This document shows positions 9,398 to 18,538 of a stretch of DNA of 64,000 nucleotides, piece by piece (positions within the stretch are counted from its first letter, which is position 1; every line of letters begins with the position of its first letter). The DNA is from Kosakonia sacchari SP1 (lineage in GTDB: Bacteria > Pseudomonadota > Gammaproteobacteria > Enterobacterales > Enterobacteriaceae). The notes under the pieces are model-generated. The model did no database searches. It was not told the origin of the DNA and saw nothing but the letters and a program-made list of their open reading frames with translations. The DNA is taken from contig NZ_CP007215.2 in NCBI RefSeq assembly GCF_000300455.3, positions 682,001-746,000 of the forward strand. Direction: 5' to 3'. The translations under genes were made by a program, and so were the position numbers.

Positions 9398-10374
9398 GTG
9401 AACAGACGTGATTTTCTCAAGGTGGCGTCCGGCGGGGCGCTGCTGGTGGGGGATCGTCCGCGAGTTTTGCCGCTGCGCAAAACCGCCCGCCGATTCCCGG
9501 CGCGCTGGGGATGTTGTACGACTCCACGCTCTGTGTCGGTTGTCAGGCCTGTGTGACGCGTTGCCAGCAAATTAACACGCCGCAGCGCAACCCACAGGGC
9601 GAGCAAACCTGGTCGAATAACGACAAACTTTCGCCCTATACCAACAACATTATTCAGGTCTGGCACAGCGGCAGCGGGGAAAACAAAGACCAGCTGCGCG
9701 ACGGCTACGCCTATATCAAAAAGCAGTGCATGCACTGTGTGGATGCCAACTGTGTTTCCGTCTGCCCGGTGCAGGCACTGAAAAAAGACGCCAAAACCGG
9801 CATTGTTCATTACGATGCCAGCGTCTGTACCGGTTGCCGCTACTGCATGGTCGCCTGTCCGTTCGATGTGCCGAAGTATGACTACAACAACCCCTTCGGC
9901 GCACTGCATAAATGCGAACTCTGTAACCAGAAAGACGTGGCGCGCCTGGATAACGGCGAACTGCCCGGTTGTGTGGAAGTGTGCCCGGCGGGCGCGGTAA
10001 TTTTCGGCACGCGCGAAGAACTGCTCGCCGAAGCCAAAAAACGTCTCGCGATGAAACCCGGCTCTGAATACCGCTACCCGCGCCAGACATTGAACGCTAA
10101 CGATACCTATCTGCATAACGTGCCCAGCTACTACCCGCATCTGTACGGCGAGAAAGAGGGCGGCGGCACGCAGGTGCTGGTGCTAACCGGCGTTCCTTAT
10201 CAGGAACTGGGGTTGCCGGAGCTGGATGACCTGGCAACCGGCGCACGTTCCGAGCATGTTCAGCACACGGTGTACAAAGGCATGATGTTGCCGCTTGCCG
10301 TGCTGGCGGGGTTAACGGCACTGGTGCGCCGCAATACGCGGGACAAGCATGACGGAGGCGATCATGAGTCATGA
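9398..10374 (+). CDS. hybA: Hydrogenase-2 ferredoxin-like subunit, with a frameshift in the signal sequence
   Basis: The body (from about 9454 in frame with [10 protein letters not shown] at 9511) has four ferredoxin-type cysteine groups ([39 protein letters not shown]...CVEVC) and a C-terminal membrane helix, as in E. coli HybA (328 residues), which links the HybOC pair to HybB. The expected start GTG at 9398 encodes the Tat signal (NRRDFLK) but in a different frame. The two frames join at a run of five G's (9448-9452); one more G would restore the uninterrupted HybA reading ([15 protein letters not shown]...). No start codon precedes 9511 in the body frame, so as read the protein lacks its Tat signal. 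A sequencing error or a recent mutation are both possible. Confidence 0.9.
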
Positions 10375-11536
10375 TCCACAAGCGATGGGCGGCAAACTGC
10401 TGAGTAAACCGGTGCTGCTGTTCGCCCCGCTGATCGTGCTATGCGCGATCTTTATCCTCAAGCGTTTGATCTTCGGGCTCGGATCGGTCTCGGATCTGAA
10501 CGGAGGTTATCCGTGGGGGATCTGGATTGCGTTTGACTTGCTGATCGGCACCGGCTTTGCCTGTGGCGGCTGGGCGCTGGCGTGGGCAGTGTATGTCTTT
10601 AACCGGGGCGACTATCACCCGCTGGTGCGCCCGGCGCTGCTGTGCAGCCTGTTCGGTTATTCGCTGGGCGGCTTGTCCATCACCATTGATGTCGGGCGTT
10701 ACTGGAACCTGCCTTACTTCTATATTCCCGGCCATTTCAACGTCAATTCAGTGCTGTTTGAAACCGCGGTCTGTATGACGATTTACATCGGCGTGATGGC
10801 GCTGGAGTTCGCCCCGGCACTGCTGGAAAGGCTCGGCTGGAAGGTTTCGCTGCGCCGTCTCAATAAAGTGATGTTTTTCATCATCGCGCTTGGCGCGCTG
10901 CTGCCGACCATGCACCAGTCGTCGATGGGTTCGTTGATGATTGCCGCCGGATATAAGGTTTACCCGCTGTGGCAGAGCTATGAAATGCTGCCGGTTTTCT
11001 CGCTGCTGACCGCGTTTATTATGGGCTTCTCGATTGTCATTTTCGAAGGCTCCTTAATGCAGGCCAGCCTGCGCGGTAACGGGCCGGATGAAAAACGTCT
11101 GTTTAGCAAATTGATCAACATCCTGAGTGTGCTGTTAGCGCTGTTCCTGGTGCTGCGGTTGGGAGAGATCACGTGGCGTGACAAATGGCAGTACGCCTTC
11201 GCTGGTGATTTTTACAGCCTGATGTTCTGGCTGGAAATGGCGCTGCTGGCTTTGCCGCTGCTGATCCTGCGCGCGCCGCGTCTGCGTCGTGATTCCCGCT
11301 TTTTGTTCCTGGGCGCGTTGAGCATGCTGCTCGGCTGTGCGCTGTGGCGGCTCTCTTATTCGCTGTTGGCCTTTAATCCCGGCAACGGCTACCACTACTT
11401 CCCGGCAGCGGAAGAGTTATTGATTTCCATCGGTTTTGTGGCAATTGAAGTCTGTGCGTACATCTTACTGATACGTCTGTTGCCGATTATTCCTCCGTTA
11501 AAAACATCTGCGCGACATGAGGCGAGTAAAGCATGA
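10364..11536 (+). CDS. hybB: Hydrogenase-2 membrane anchor subunit
   Basis: The 390-residue protein is a NrfD/HybB-type integral membrane protein with about ten hydrophobic helices. It passes electrons between the HybOA clusters and menaquinone. The start at 10364 (MSHDPQ) has GGAGG upstream and overlaps the end of hybA by 11 bases, so an upstream ATG at 10349 is not used. Conserved stretches include [24 protein letters not shown] and [12 protein letters not shown], all as in E. coli HybB (392 residues). The C-terminus ends HEASKA and overlaps the hybC start by four bases. Confidence 0.97.
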   Translation: MSHDPQAMGGKLLSKPVLLFAPLIVLCAIFILKRLIFGLGSVSDLNGGYPWGIWIAFDLLIGTGFACGGWALAWAVYVFNRGDYHPLVRPALLCSLFGYSLGGLSITIDVGRYWNLPYFYIPGHFNVNSVLFETAVCMTIYIGVMALEFAPALLERLGWKVSLRRLNKVMFFIIALGALLPTMHQSSMGSLMIAAGYKVYPLWQSYEMLPVFSLLTAFIMGFSIVIFEGSLMQASLRGNGPDEKRLFSKLINILSVLLALFLVLRLGEITWRDKWQYAFAGDFYSLMFWLEMALLALPLLILRAPRLRRDSRFLFLGALSMLLGCALWRLSYSLLAFNPGNGYHYFPAAEELLISIGFVAIEVCAYILLIRLLPIIPPLKTSARHEASKA

Positions 11537-13236
11537 GTCAACGTATCACCATTGATCCGGTCACCCGTATTGAGGGTCATTTACGCATTGATTGCGAAAT
11601 TGAAAACGGCGTTGTATCAAAGGCCTGGTCGTCAGGAACCATGTGGCGCGGGATGGAAGAGATTGTCAAAAACCGCGATCCGCGCGACGCATGGATAATC
11701 ATGCAGCGCATTTGCGGCGTTTGTACAACAATCCACGCCATCGCCTCGGTGCGGGCGGTAGAAAGTGCGCTGGAGGTGAAGGTGCCGCGCAACGCCCAGT
11801 ACATCCGTAACATCATTCTGGCCGCCCACTCGATTCACGATCATATCGTCCATTTCTATCAGCTTTCGGCGCTCGATTGGGTCGATATCACCAGCGCGTT
11901 GAATGCCGACCCGGCGAAAGCCGCCGCGCTGTTACAGGGGATTTCCGACTGGCCGCTTAACAGCGAAAACGACTTTAAAGCGGTGCAAGATAAGATCAAA
12001 GCGCTGGTCGCCAGCGGCCAATTGGGTATTTTTGCCAACGGCTACTGGGGACATCCGGCAATGAAGTTGCCGCCGGAAGTAAACCTGATTGCCGTCGCCC
12101 ACTACTTGCAAGCGCTGGAGTGTCAGCGCGACGCTAACCGCATTGTCGCGCTGCTTGGCGGTAAATCGCCGCACATTCAGAATCTGGCGGTGGGCGGGGT
12201 TGCCAACCCGATCAATCTTGATGGCATCGAAGTGCTGAACCTTGAACGCCTGATGTACCTCAAGTCGTTTATCGACAAGCTGGAAGGGTTTATCGAGCAG
12301 GTTTATAAAGTCGACACGGCGGTGATTGCGGCGTTTTACCCGGAATGGCTCACGCTGGGTAAAGGCGCGGTGAACTACCTGAGCGCGCCAGAATTCCCCA
12401 TCGATGCCAACAACGGCAGCTTCCTGTTCGCTGGCGGATACATCGAAAATGCCGATCTTACGACCTACCGGGAAATCAACACCCACACCGATCCTTTCCT
12501 GATCAAAGGCATTCAGGAGAGCGCGAAACACGCCTGGTATAAAGACGACGCGCCGCAGGAGCCGTGGCAGGGTACTACGCTGCCGCAGTACACCGGCTGG
12601 CAGGAAGAGGGCAAATATTCCTGGGTTAAATCACCCACCTTTTACGGCAAAACGGTCGAAGTGGGGCCGCTCGCCAATATGCTCTGCAAGCTGGCGGCGA
12701 AACACCCGGCAACGACGGAGAAATTGCACGATATCACCGCCATTTACCAGAAACTCACCGGCAAAACGGTAGCGGTGGAGCAACTGCACTCTACGCTGGG
12801 GCGCATTATCGGCCGCACGGTGCATGCCTGCGAGTTACATCAGGTGTTGCAGCAGCAGTATCAGGCACTGATAGACAATATCGGTAAAGGCGATGTGCAA
12901 ACTATCACCCATACGGAGATCCCGACCAGCGGCGAGTTTAAAGGTGTCGGCTTCCTTGAAGCGCCGCGCGGCATGCTCTCCCACTGGATCGTTATCAAAG
13001 GCGGCAAAATCGATAACTACCAGGCCGTAGTGCCGTCAACCTGGAACGCCGGGCCACGTAACTTCAACGACGACGCCGGGCCGTACGAGCTGTCACTGGT
13101 GGGGACGCCAATCGCCGATCCGCAAAAACCGCTGGAAGTGGTGCGCACCGTTCACTCGTTCGATCCCTGTATGTCGTGCGCGGTACACGTGGTGGATGCC
13201 GATGGCAACGATGTGGTGTCGGTGAAGGTGCTGTGA
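11533..13236 (+). CDS. hybC: Hydrogenase-2 large (nickel-iron) subunit
   Basis: The 567-residue length is identical to E. coli HybC. The two CxxC motifs that ligate the NiFe(CN)2CO centre are present: RICGVC (Cys61, Cys64) and DPCMSCAVHV (Cys546, Cys549). The last 15 residues after His552 are the extension removed by the protease HybD after nickel insertion. The N-terminal RIEGH motif is intact. The protein has no signal of its own and is exported with HybO by Tat. It overlaps hybB by four bases and hybD by one (TGATG), consistent with strict co-translation. All catalytic ligands are present, so the subunit should be functional. Confidence 0.98.
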   Translation: MSQRITIDPVTRIEGHLRIDCEIENGVVSKAWSSGTMWRGMEEIVKNRDPRDAWIIMQRICGVCTTIHAIASVRAVESALEVKVPRNAQYIRNIILAAHSIHDHIVHFYQLSALDWVDITSALNADPAKAAALLQGISDWPLNSENDFKAVQDKIKALVASGQLGIFANGYWGHPAMKLPPEVNLIAVAHYLQALECQRDANRIVALLGGKSPHIQNLAVGGVANPINLDGIEVLNLERLMYLKSFIDKLEGFIEQVYKVDTAVIAAFYPEWLTLGKGAVNYLSAPEFPIDANNGSFLFAGGYIENADLTTYREINTHTDPFLIKGIQESAKHAWYKDDAPQEPWQGTTLPQYTGWQEEGKYSWVKSPTFYGKTVEVGPLANMLCKLAAKHPATTEKLHDITAIYQKLTGKTVAVEQLHSTLGRIIGRTVHACELHQVLQQQYQALIDNIGKGDVQTITHTEIPTSGEFKGVGFLEAPRGMLSHWIVIKGGKIDNYQAVVPSTWNAGPRNFNDDAGPYELSLVGTPIADPQKPLEVVRTVHSFDPCMSCAVHVVDADGNDVVSVKVL

Positions 13237-13733
13237 TGTCGATTTTAGTGTTAGGCGTGGGCAACATTTTGCTCACCGATGAAGCGATTGGCGTGCGGGT
13301 GGTGGAAACGCTTGAACAGCGTTACCGCCTGCCGGAGCATGTTGAGGTGCTGGATGGCGGCACGGCAGGTATGGAACTGCTTGAGGCGATGGCTAACCGC
13401 GATCATCTGATCATCGCCGATGCGGTGGTCAGCCGCAAAAGCGAGCCGGGTGCAGTAATTTGCCTGCGTGATGACGAAGTACCAACGTTGTTCAGCAATA
13501 AAATTTCGCCGCACCAGTTGGGGTTATCGGATGTGCTGTCGGCGCTGCGTTTTACCGGGGAGTTTCCGAAAAAACTGACGCTGATTGGTGTTATTCCGTC
13601 CTCGCTGGAGCCGCATATCGGCATGACGCCGCTGGTGGAGGCGAGCCTGGATACCGCGCTACAGGCCGTGCTGGCGGCACTGCGTGAATCCGGCGTGGAG
13701 CCTGTTTTACGAGAGACCGAACATGCAGGATGA
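13236..13733 (+). CDS. hybD: Hydrogenase-2 maturation protease
   Basis: The 165-residue endopeptidase removes the C-terminal tail of HybC once nickel is in place. The residues known to bind nickel in E. coli HybD are all here: Glu16, Asp62 (in IIADAV) and His93 (in KISPHQLGL). The start ATG at 13236 overlaps the hybC stop as TGATG; an upstream in-frame start at 13176 lies inside hybC and is rejected. Cytoplasmic enzyme; length matches the E. coli protein (164). Confidence 0.97.
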   Translation: MSILVLGVGNILLTDEAIGVRVVETLEQRYRLPEHVEVLDGGTAGMELLEAMANRDHLIIADAVVSRKSEPGAVICLRDDEVPTLFSNKISPHQLGLSDVLSALRFTGEFPKKLTLIGVIPSSLEPHIGMTPLVEASLDTALQAVLAALRESGVEPVLRETEHAG

Positions 13734-14202
13734 GGTGATGGGGTTCGACATTTCGCCGCACCGCGAAGTGCAGGCGGCCTTTATGACGATTGCAGAGCAG
13801 GAGATGCATGGTCTGCCGTTTGTCCATGCAACCATGCCGGTGTATGTCACGCCGTTCACCCGCTTTGAAGAACAGTGGCTGGGCTGCGTGCTGACGCCGT
13901 GGATGCTGAGCGTACAAATCTATCCCGGCCCGCAGCAGTGTTGGCCTCGCCGCCCGGTGAGCCAGCGGCTGGGGCTGCGATTGCCTTATGGCGAAATGAC
14001 CTTTACCGTCGGCGAATTACCCGCGTTGGGGCAATACCTGAGCTGCTCGCTAATGTCGCCGCTGGATCGGGAATTGTCTGTTGATGCTGGCATCGCGCTT
14101 GCCGATAACTGCCTGAAAATGGCGCTCTCGTTGCCGGTCACCGATGCCGCGCTAAGCCGTCGCGCGTTGCTGCAAGGGCTGCGGGACAAAGCGCATGCAT
14201 GA
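13723..14202 (+). CDS. hybE: Hydrogenase-2 chaperone HybE
   Basis: The 159-residue protein matches E. coli HybE (162 residues), a chaperone that coordinates assembly of HybO and HybC before Tat export. Recognised stretches are MPVYVTPFT, CVLTPWMLSV, LPYGEMTFTVGEL and QYLSCSLMSPL. The ATG at 13723 overlaps the hybD end by 11 bases; the frame extends further upstream to 13684 but that start lies deep in hybD. A GAGAGACC sequence precedes the chosen start. The gene overlaps hybF by 8 bases. Confidence 0.95.
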   Translation: MQDEVMGFDISPHREVQAAFMTIAEQEMHGLPFVHATMPVYVTPFTRFEEQWLGCVLTPWMLSVQIYPGPQQCWPRRPVSQRLGLRLPYGEMTFTVGELPALGQYLSCSLMSPLDRELSVDAGIALADNCLKMALSLPVTDAALSRRALLQGLRDKAHA

Positions 14203-14533
14203 GTTATCCCTGTGCCAGAACGCGGTGGAGATCATTGAACAGCAGGCGCGGCAAAATGGCGCGAAGCGTGTGACGGGCGTATGGCTGGAAGTGGGCGCGC
14301 TGGCCTGTGTGGAAGAGAGCGCGCTGCGGTTTGGTTTTGATATCGCCTGCCGCGAGACGCTGGCGCAGGGCTGCACATTGCATATTCTGCATAAGCCGGC
14401 GCAAGCCTGGTGCTGGAACTGTAGCCAGACGGTGGAAACCGAGCGGCACGATGAATGCCCGCTCTGCCACTGCCCGACACTGCATATTGAGCGCAGCGAC
14501 GGTGTGCAGATCAAAAGTATCGAAGTGGAGTAA
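14195..14533 (+). CDS. hybF: Hydrogenase nickel-insertion protein HybF (HypA family)
   Basis: The 112-residue protein is of the HypA/HybF family that delivers nickel to the hydrogenase large subunit together with HypB. The N-terminal His2-Glu3 nickel site (MHELSLCQ) is present, and the structural zinc site uses Cys73, Cys76, Cys88 and Cys91 (CWNC and CPLC). The start overlaps the hybE end. Length agrees with E. coli HybF (113). Confidence 0.96.
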   Translation: MHELSLCQNAVEIIEQQARQNGAKRVTGVWLEVGALACVEESALRFGFDIACRETLAQGCTLHILHKPAQAWCWNCSQTVETERHDECPLCHCPTLHIERSDGVQIKSIEVE

Positions 14534-14540
14534 AGCAACG

Positions 14541-14795
14541 ATGTGTATAGGCGTACCGGGTCAGGTGGTGGCCGTTGGCGATGATTTTCATCAACTGGCG
14601 CAGGTCGATGTGTGCGGCGTGCGCCGCGACGTCAATATCGCGCTGGTGTGCGAGGATTCACCGCGTGAATTGCTGGGACAATGGGTGCTGGTGCATGTCG
14701 GTTTCGCCATGAGCGTGATTGATGAACACGAAGCGCTGGCAACGCTGGAAGCGCTGCGCAACATGGAAATCGAAGCGTTTGCTCCTCAGCGCTGA
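14541..14795 (+). CDS. hybG: Hydrogenase maturation chaperone HybG (HypC family)
   Basis: The 84-residue protein begins [10 protein letters not shown], the HypC/HybG signature in which Cys2 carries the Fe(CN)2CO intermediate with HypD and binds the HybC precursor. The ATG at 14541 follows GGAGTAAAGCAACG. The C-terminal helix with [13 protein letters not shown] is typical. It is the last gene of the hyb operon and its 3' end overlaps the end of the convergent regulator gene by 10 bases, leaving no room for a conventional terminator. Confidence 0.95.
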   Translation: MCIGVPGQVVAVGDDFHQLAQVDVCGVRRDVNIALVCEDSPRELLGQWVLVHVGFAMSVIDEHEALATLEALRNMEIEAFAPQR

Positions 14796-15496
14796 AGCGC
14801 GTCGATGTTGGCGTCTGTCACCATCTGTGTGACCTGTGATAAATTGCCGATCTTCGCTTCACTGGCGCGATAGAATTTACTCTTATCAATTAACAGCAAT
14901 GATTGCTGCGCCCGGCGTAACAGCTGGGCTTTGAACGCCGCATTGTGGCGGGTGGAATCCCACATATCGCCGCGTGCATCTACCCCTTCGCAGGAGAAGA
15001 TAAACAGATCAATCTCCAGCGATTTCAGAAGACTGGCGAGAGCCGGGTTCACGTAGCAGCGCTCTGTGCGCGCGAGTCGGCCGCCCGAGCAGATAAGCTC
15101 AATCTGTTCGCGCCGCGCCATCTCCTGGCACACCGGCAAACTGTTGGTCAGCACCGTCAACGGGATATCCGGTAACTGCCGCGCCAGATGAAAACAGGTG
15201 GAGCTGGCATCCAGCGCCAGCGTCATCCCGGCTTCTACCCAGTTCAGTGCGTGGCGGGCGATGTCGGCTTTATCCGCGTAATGGCTTTTTAGTCGGGTGC
15301 GAAACGGTTCTCCGCCATCATGCAGCGTGCGCGCCAGACCGTGGCGACGCACAATTTTCCCCGCCGTTTGCAGCGCGTTGAGATCGCGGCGAATGGTTTC
15401 AATACTGACATTCAACTGCGCCGCCAGCGCCTGGGTGGTAATGCTGTGCTGGCTGGTGAGAAGCTGCAGAATCGCTTGCTGGCGCGCCTGCTTCAT
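14786..15496 (-). CDS. DeoR-family transcriptional regulator, FucR-like
   Basis: The 236-residue protein has an N-terminal DeoR helix-turn-helix ([20 protein letters not shown], residues about 23-42) and a sugar-phosphate-sensing C-terminal domain ([44 protein letters not shown]). The whole sequence strongly resembles the L-fucose operon activator FucR of E. coli, particularly LKSHY-DKADIAR and the DASSTC region. No fucose genes are nearby, so target and effector are unknown. It is preceded by a diguanylate cyclase whose stop overlaps its start as ATGA, indicating a two-gene operon. Inserted between hybG and yghU, which are adjacent in E. coli. Confidence 0.9.
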   Translation of the reverse strand: MKQARQQAILQLLTSQHSITTQALAAQLNVSIETIRRDLNALQTAGKIVRRHGLARTLHDGGEPFRTRLKSHYADKADIARHALNWVEAGMTLALDASSTCFHLARQLPDIPLTVLTNSLPVCQEMARREQIELICSGGRLARTERCYVNPALASLLKSLEIDLFIFSCEGVDARGDMWDSTRHNAAFKAQLLRRAQQSLLLIDKSKFYRASEAKIGNLSQVTQMVTDANIDALQR

Positions 15497-16479
15497 GGTG
15501 TTTCCTCATGCCGTGGCGAGAGCGAAATCAGGATCTTGCCGAGAGCCGCGCCGTTTTTCCCGGTGTGCTTAATGTGGTACATCGCGCGATCGGCGCGCAT
15601 CAGCGCATTAACGAAATCATCCCCGCGTTGCACTTCATCAATGCCTATCGATGCACCCACCGATGCCTCGCCATTATCCAGCTCGAAGGGGCTGAGTATG
15701 GCGCGCAAACAGCTATGCGCCGTGCTGTTAATCAGCAGGCTGCTGAGCGCAAAGGGCAGCAGCAAGACAAACTCATCGCCGCCAAGCCGCCCGATGACGG
15801 TTCCCTCCGGGCAGGCAGCGCGCAGGCGCTGGCTGAGCTGGATCAGCAACTCATCGCCGCTGCGGTGGCCGAATGTATCGTTTACCGCTTTGAAATCATC
15901 GAGATCGATAAACGCGACGCACAACGGCCCGGTGAGTTTGAGTTCAGCAAAGTGTTGCAGTAGCGCGTGGCGGTTCGCGAGACCGGTCAGCGGATCGTGG
16001 TTTGCAAGCAGAGCCAGTTGCTCTTCGTACTGCTTCTCTTTGGTCATATCAATGTGCGTGCCGGTCACTTTCAGCGGCGCGCCGCTGGCGTCCCGATCGG
16101 TGACGCGACCGCGATCGAGCACCCAGGTCACGGTGCCGTTTTTATGCCGCATGCGGTGCAACGCTTCGTAAAACGGGGTCTTGCCGTGCAAATGGTCATA
16201 AAACGCATCCAGCACCTGTTGCCGGTCATCTTCATGCAGGTGTTCGCGCCAGACATCAAAATGGGCGCTCAGCGCTTTGGGTTGATAGCCAAGCATCGAA
16301 CCCCAGCGGCGGTTAAAGATAATGAGCTTGCCGCTGGGCACATCCAGTTGCCACAAACACAGCCCGGTGCCGTCGAGCGCGGCGCTGAGTTTATTGCGCG
16401 CATCGCGTGCGATCCGCACCAGCCGGGCGTTGTGCTTCTTCAGATTCTGGATCTGCTGTTTTAACGCGGTTTCAGACAT
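15493..16479 (-). CDS. PAS-domain diguanylate cyclase
   Basis: The 328-residue protein makes c-di-GMP from two GTP. A short N-terminal helix (1-30) is followed by a PAS domain of the PAS_3 type (about 32-155, ending HIDMTKEK) and a GGDEF domain (about 158-315). The catalytic motif is intact (RLGGDEF), as are NHDPLTGLANR and FIDLDDFKAVND. The inhibitory I-site (RxxD five residues before GGDEF) is absent: that position reads PEGT. There is no membrane segment, so it is cytoplasmic. It is co-transcribed with the FucR-like regulator through an ATGA overlap. The ligand of the PAS domain is unknown. Confidence 0.93.
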   Translation of the reverse strand: MSETALKQQIQNLKKHNARLVRIARDARNKLSAALDGTGLCLWQLDVPSGKLIIFNRRWGSMLGYQPKALSAHFDVWREHLHEDDRQQVLDAFYDHLHGKTPFYEALHRMRHKNGTVTWVLDRGRVTDRDASGAPLKVTGTHIDMTKEKQYEEQLALLANHDPLTGLANRHALLQHFAELKLTGPLCVAFIDLDDFKAVNDTFGHRSGDELLIQLSQRLRAACPEGTVIGRLGGDEFVLLLPFALSSLLINSTAHSCLRAILSPFELDNGEASVGASIGIDEVQRGDDFVNALMRADRAMYHIKHTGKNGAALGKILISLSPRHEETP

Positions 16480-16582
16480 TTGGCGGGCTACGGGTAAATA
16501 AAAGGCATTCTTACGAGTTATTTCGGTTATGTAAATATGGTGTGAAAAAAAGAGCAGAAGGTGTGGTGAATGGCGGGAGAAA

Positions 16583-16602
16583 CCGGGCGGAATGCCGCCC
16601 GG
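16583..16602 (-). terminator. Hairpin downstream of yghU, possible terminator
   Basis: CCGGGCGG (16583-16590) and CCGCCCGG (16595-16602) form a perfect 8-bp stem with a four-base loop. On the minus strand, just past the yghU stop, it is followed only by TTTCTCCC, so it is a weak intrinsic terminator or an mRNA-stabilising hairpin. Confidence 0.55.
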
Positions 16603-16611
16603 AGGGCAAGA

Positions 16612-17475
16612 TCAGGCGTTGCGTTTATCTTCGGTTTGCGTGTCGAAATCGCTGGCGTCGTGGCGCTCATGCAGTTGCTCACTCGGCTCGCCGAAGGTGC
16701 GGTTAACCATGCGCCCACGTTTCACCGCCGGGCGCTCTGCAATGGCTTTCGCCCAGCGCTGGACATTTTGGTAACTGCCCGCGTCGAGGAATTCCGCCGC
16801 GTTATAGACATTGCCCAGCACCACGTTGCCGTACCACGGCCAGATGGCCATATCGGCAATGGTGTACTCATCCCCGGCAACAAACGTGTGCTGCGCCAGT
16901 TGCTTATCCAGCACGTCCAGTTGACGTTTGGCTTCCATGGTAAAGCGGTTGATCGCGTACTCGATCTTCACCGGCGCATAGTTATAGAAGTGACCAAAAC
17001 CGCCACCGAGGAAAGGCGCGGAGCCTTGCAGCCAGAACAGCCAGTTCAGCGTTTCGGTGCGTTTAGCCGGATCTTTTGACAGGAAGTGACCGAATTTTTC
17101 CGCCAGATAGAGCAGGATCGCGCCGGATTCGAACACTCGCGTCGGCGGGGTGGTGCTGTGATCGCGCAGCGCCGGGATTTTGGAGTTCGGATTAACCTCG
17201 ACAAAACCGCTGGAGAACTGATCGCCTTCACCGATGCGAATCAACCACGCGTCGTACTCTGCGTCACTGACGCCTTTCGCCAGTAACTCTTCCAGCATAA
17301 TGGTGACTTTCTGGCCATTCGGCGTACCGAGCGAATAGAGTTGTAGCGGGTGTTTGCCGACCGGTAATGCTTTGTCATGCGTTGGGCCGGAAACCGGGCG
17401 GTTGATATTGGCAAACGCGCCGCCGCCGGATTTATCCCACGTCCAGACTTTGGGGGGCTGATAGTTGTCTGACAT
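16612..17475 (-). CDS. yghU: Disulfide-bond reductase YghU (glutathione S-transferase family)
   Basis: The 287-residue protein is nearly colinear with E. coli YghU (288 residues), a Nu-class glutathione transferase-like enzyme with glutathione-dependent disulfide reductase and peroxidase activity. Features are the N-terminal VWTWDKSGGGAFANINRPVSG, the thioredoxin-like domain starting LQLYSLGTPNGQKV, the glutathione-contact motif NPNSKIPAL and ESGAILLYLAEKFG, and the helical C-terminal domain with AGDEYTIADMAIWPW. The start at 17475 (MSDNYQPP) follows AAGGCAGG; the frame reaches 17523 but without a better start. Cytoplasmic. In E. coli it directly follows the hyb operon. Confidence 0.97.
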   Translation of the reverse strand: MSDNYQPPKVWTWDKSGGGAFANINRPVSGPTHDKALPVGKHPLQLYSLGTPNGQKVTIMLEELLAKGVSDAEYDAWLIRIGEGDQFSSGFVEVNPNSKIPALRDHSTTPPTRVFESGAILLYLAEKFGHFLSKDPAKRTETLNWLFWLQGSAPFLGGGFGHFYNYAPVKIEYAINRFTMEAKRQLDVLDKQLAQHTFVAGDEYTIADMAIWPWYGNVVLGNVYNAAEFLDAGSYQNVQRWAKAIAERPAVKRGRMVNRTFGEPSEQLHERHDASDFDTQTEDKRNA

Positions 17476-17541
17476 TTTGGCCTGCCTTTTCGTTGATGTG
17501 TTGAGGAAGTTAAGCGCCTGCAAAGCAGTGTAGCAGTCGTC

Positions 17542-18099
17542 TCAGGCGAGAATACGTTGCGCCCAGACCTCGATGTCGTCGCCGCTACCGAGGTCGGCCT
17601 GCACCAACCCGTTAACCATAAAGGTTGGCGAAACATGAATACCATTCTGGCGTGCGTATTTGCTGTGCCATTTGATCTCGGTTTGCAGTGCCGGACGAGC
17701 AAAAGCCTCTGCCAGTTGTACACCGCTGTACTGTTCGATGCGTTCAATGATTTGCTGCGGCGTGGCGTCCATATTCGGGCCGCTGCAATGGTCGGTAAAT
17801 TCAAACTCTTCGCGATGATCGGCAACCGCTTGCAGTACTTTATGCGCGGCGTTTTTGCCGTCCGCAAGCGTCGATGCCGCGAGGATGCAGCGGATAATCA
17901 CACCGGAAAACAGATGCCACGGCTGTGATTGCAGACGGATTTTCACCGTAACGTTATCCTCGCCGACATGTTGTAGCAGCGCGTCCAGTTTGTTAAACGC
18001 ACGTACAGAAAAAGGGCAAGTAGGTTCGATAAATACCTCGAACGTACGTGGGCCGTGACCCCAACTGAGCGGGGCGGCATGTAGCGGTTGTTGGCTCAT
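17542..18099 (-). CDS. DsbA/thioredoxin-fold protein with CPFS motif
   Basis: The 185-residue protein has a thioredoxin-type fold of the DsbA kind: an early strand and redox position FIEPTCPFSVRAF, a helical insertion (about 65-135) and the cis-proline stretch VSPTFMVNG. The active-site pair is Cys-Pro-Phe-Ser, a monothiol version of CxxC, so it may work in glutathionylation or as an isomerase rather than an oxidase. There is no signal peptide. The ATG at 18099 with AGGAG five bases upstream is preferred to a GTG two codons earlier. It lies immediately upstream of yghU in the same direction, with about 66 bases between, which suggests a shared thiol-redox role. Confidence 0.85.
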   Translation of the reverse strand: MSQQPLHAAPLSWGHGPRTFEVFIEPTCPFSVRAFNKLDALLQHVGEDNVTVKIRLQSQPWHLFSGVIIRCILAASTLADGKNAAHKVLQAVADHREEFEFTDHCSGPNMDATPQQIIERIEQYSGVQLAEAFARPALQTEIKWHSKYARQNGIHVSPTFMVNGLVQADLGSGDDIEVWAQRILA

Positions 18100-18538
18100 T
18101 TTCACTCCTGATATTTACTATTTTTTTCGCGTTTCAAAGAGTAGCAGCATGCCGCAGGCAGGGGAAAGGCGCTTTGCTGCCGATGCGGTTAAGCAGCGAA
18201 GCGGTTGCGTTATTTTGCTGATGCGAGCGTTAAAACGTTGCGCGCTGACATGGAAATTCGTTTGTTAAAATTTAGTGATAAAAATGGACGGCGCTTCTGC
18301 TTTTAATTATATACCCTGACTTAACGTATATTTTTTAATATACAACTGATTTAAGTGAAATTATTACTTTATTAAATATCGAGTGCTTATTTAATTTTTG
18401 TATGTAAATCATCCTGCTTCAGCGCTATTTGTTATTAATCTGTTTCTTTTGCCTGTCGATAATCGTTATGAGGATCTTTTTTTCGGCTCAGGCAGAGTCA
18501 TTTGGCGGAATATCTGGTCATTGATAGCGGAGATAATG
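18100..18538. other. AT-rich divergent intergenic region
   Basis: About 440 bases between the divergent thioredoxin-fold gene and the unknown gene at 18539. The second half is strongly AT-rich and likely holds promoters in both directions. No clear operator, repeat or RNA was found. Confidence 0.5.

Noticed and set aside
9448-9452. Phase variation through the G-run in hybA
   Set aside because: Five G's is too short for typical slipped-strand phase variation, so an error or simple mutation is more likely.
9247-10140. 297-codon open frame on the minus strand over hybO and hybA
   Set aside because: The plus strand encodes conserved hydrogenase proteins here; the antisense frame has no family features.
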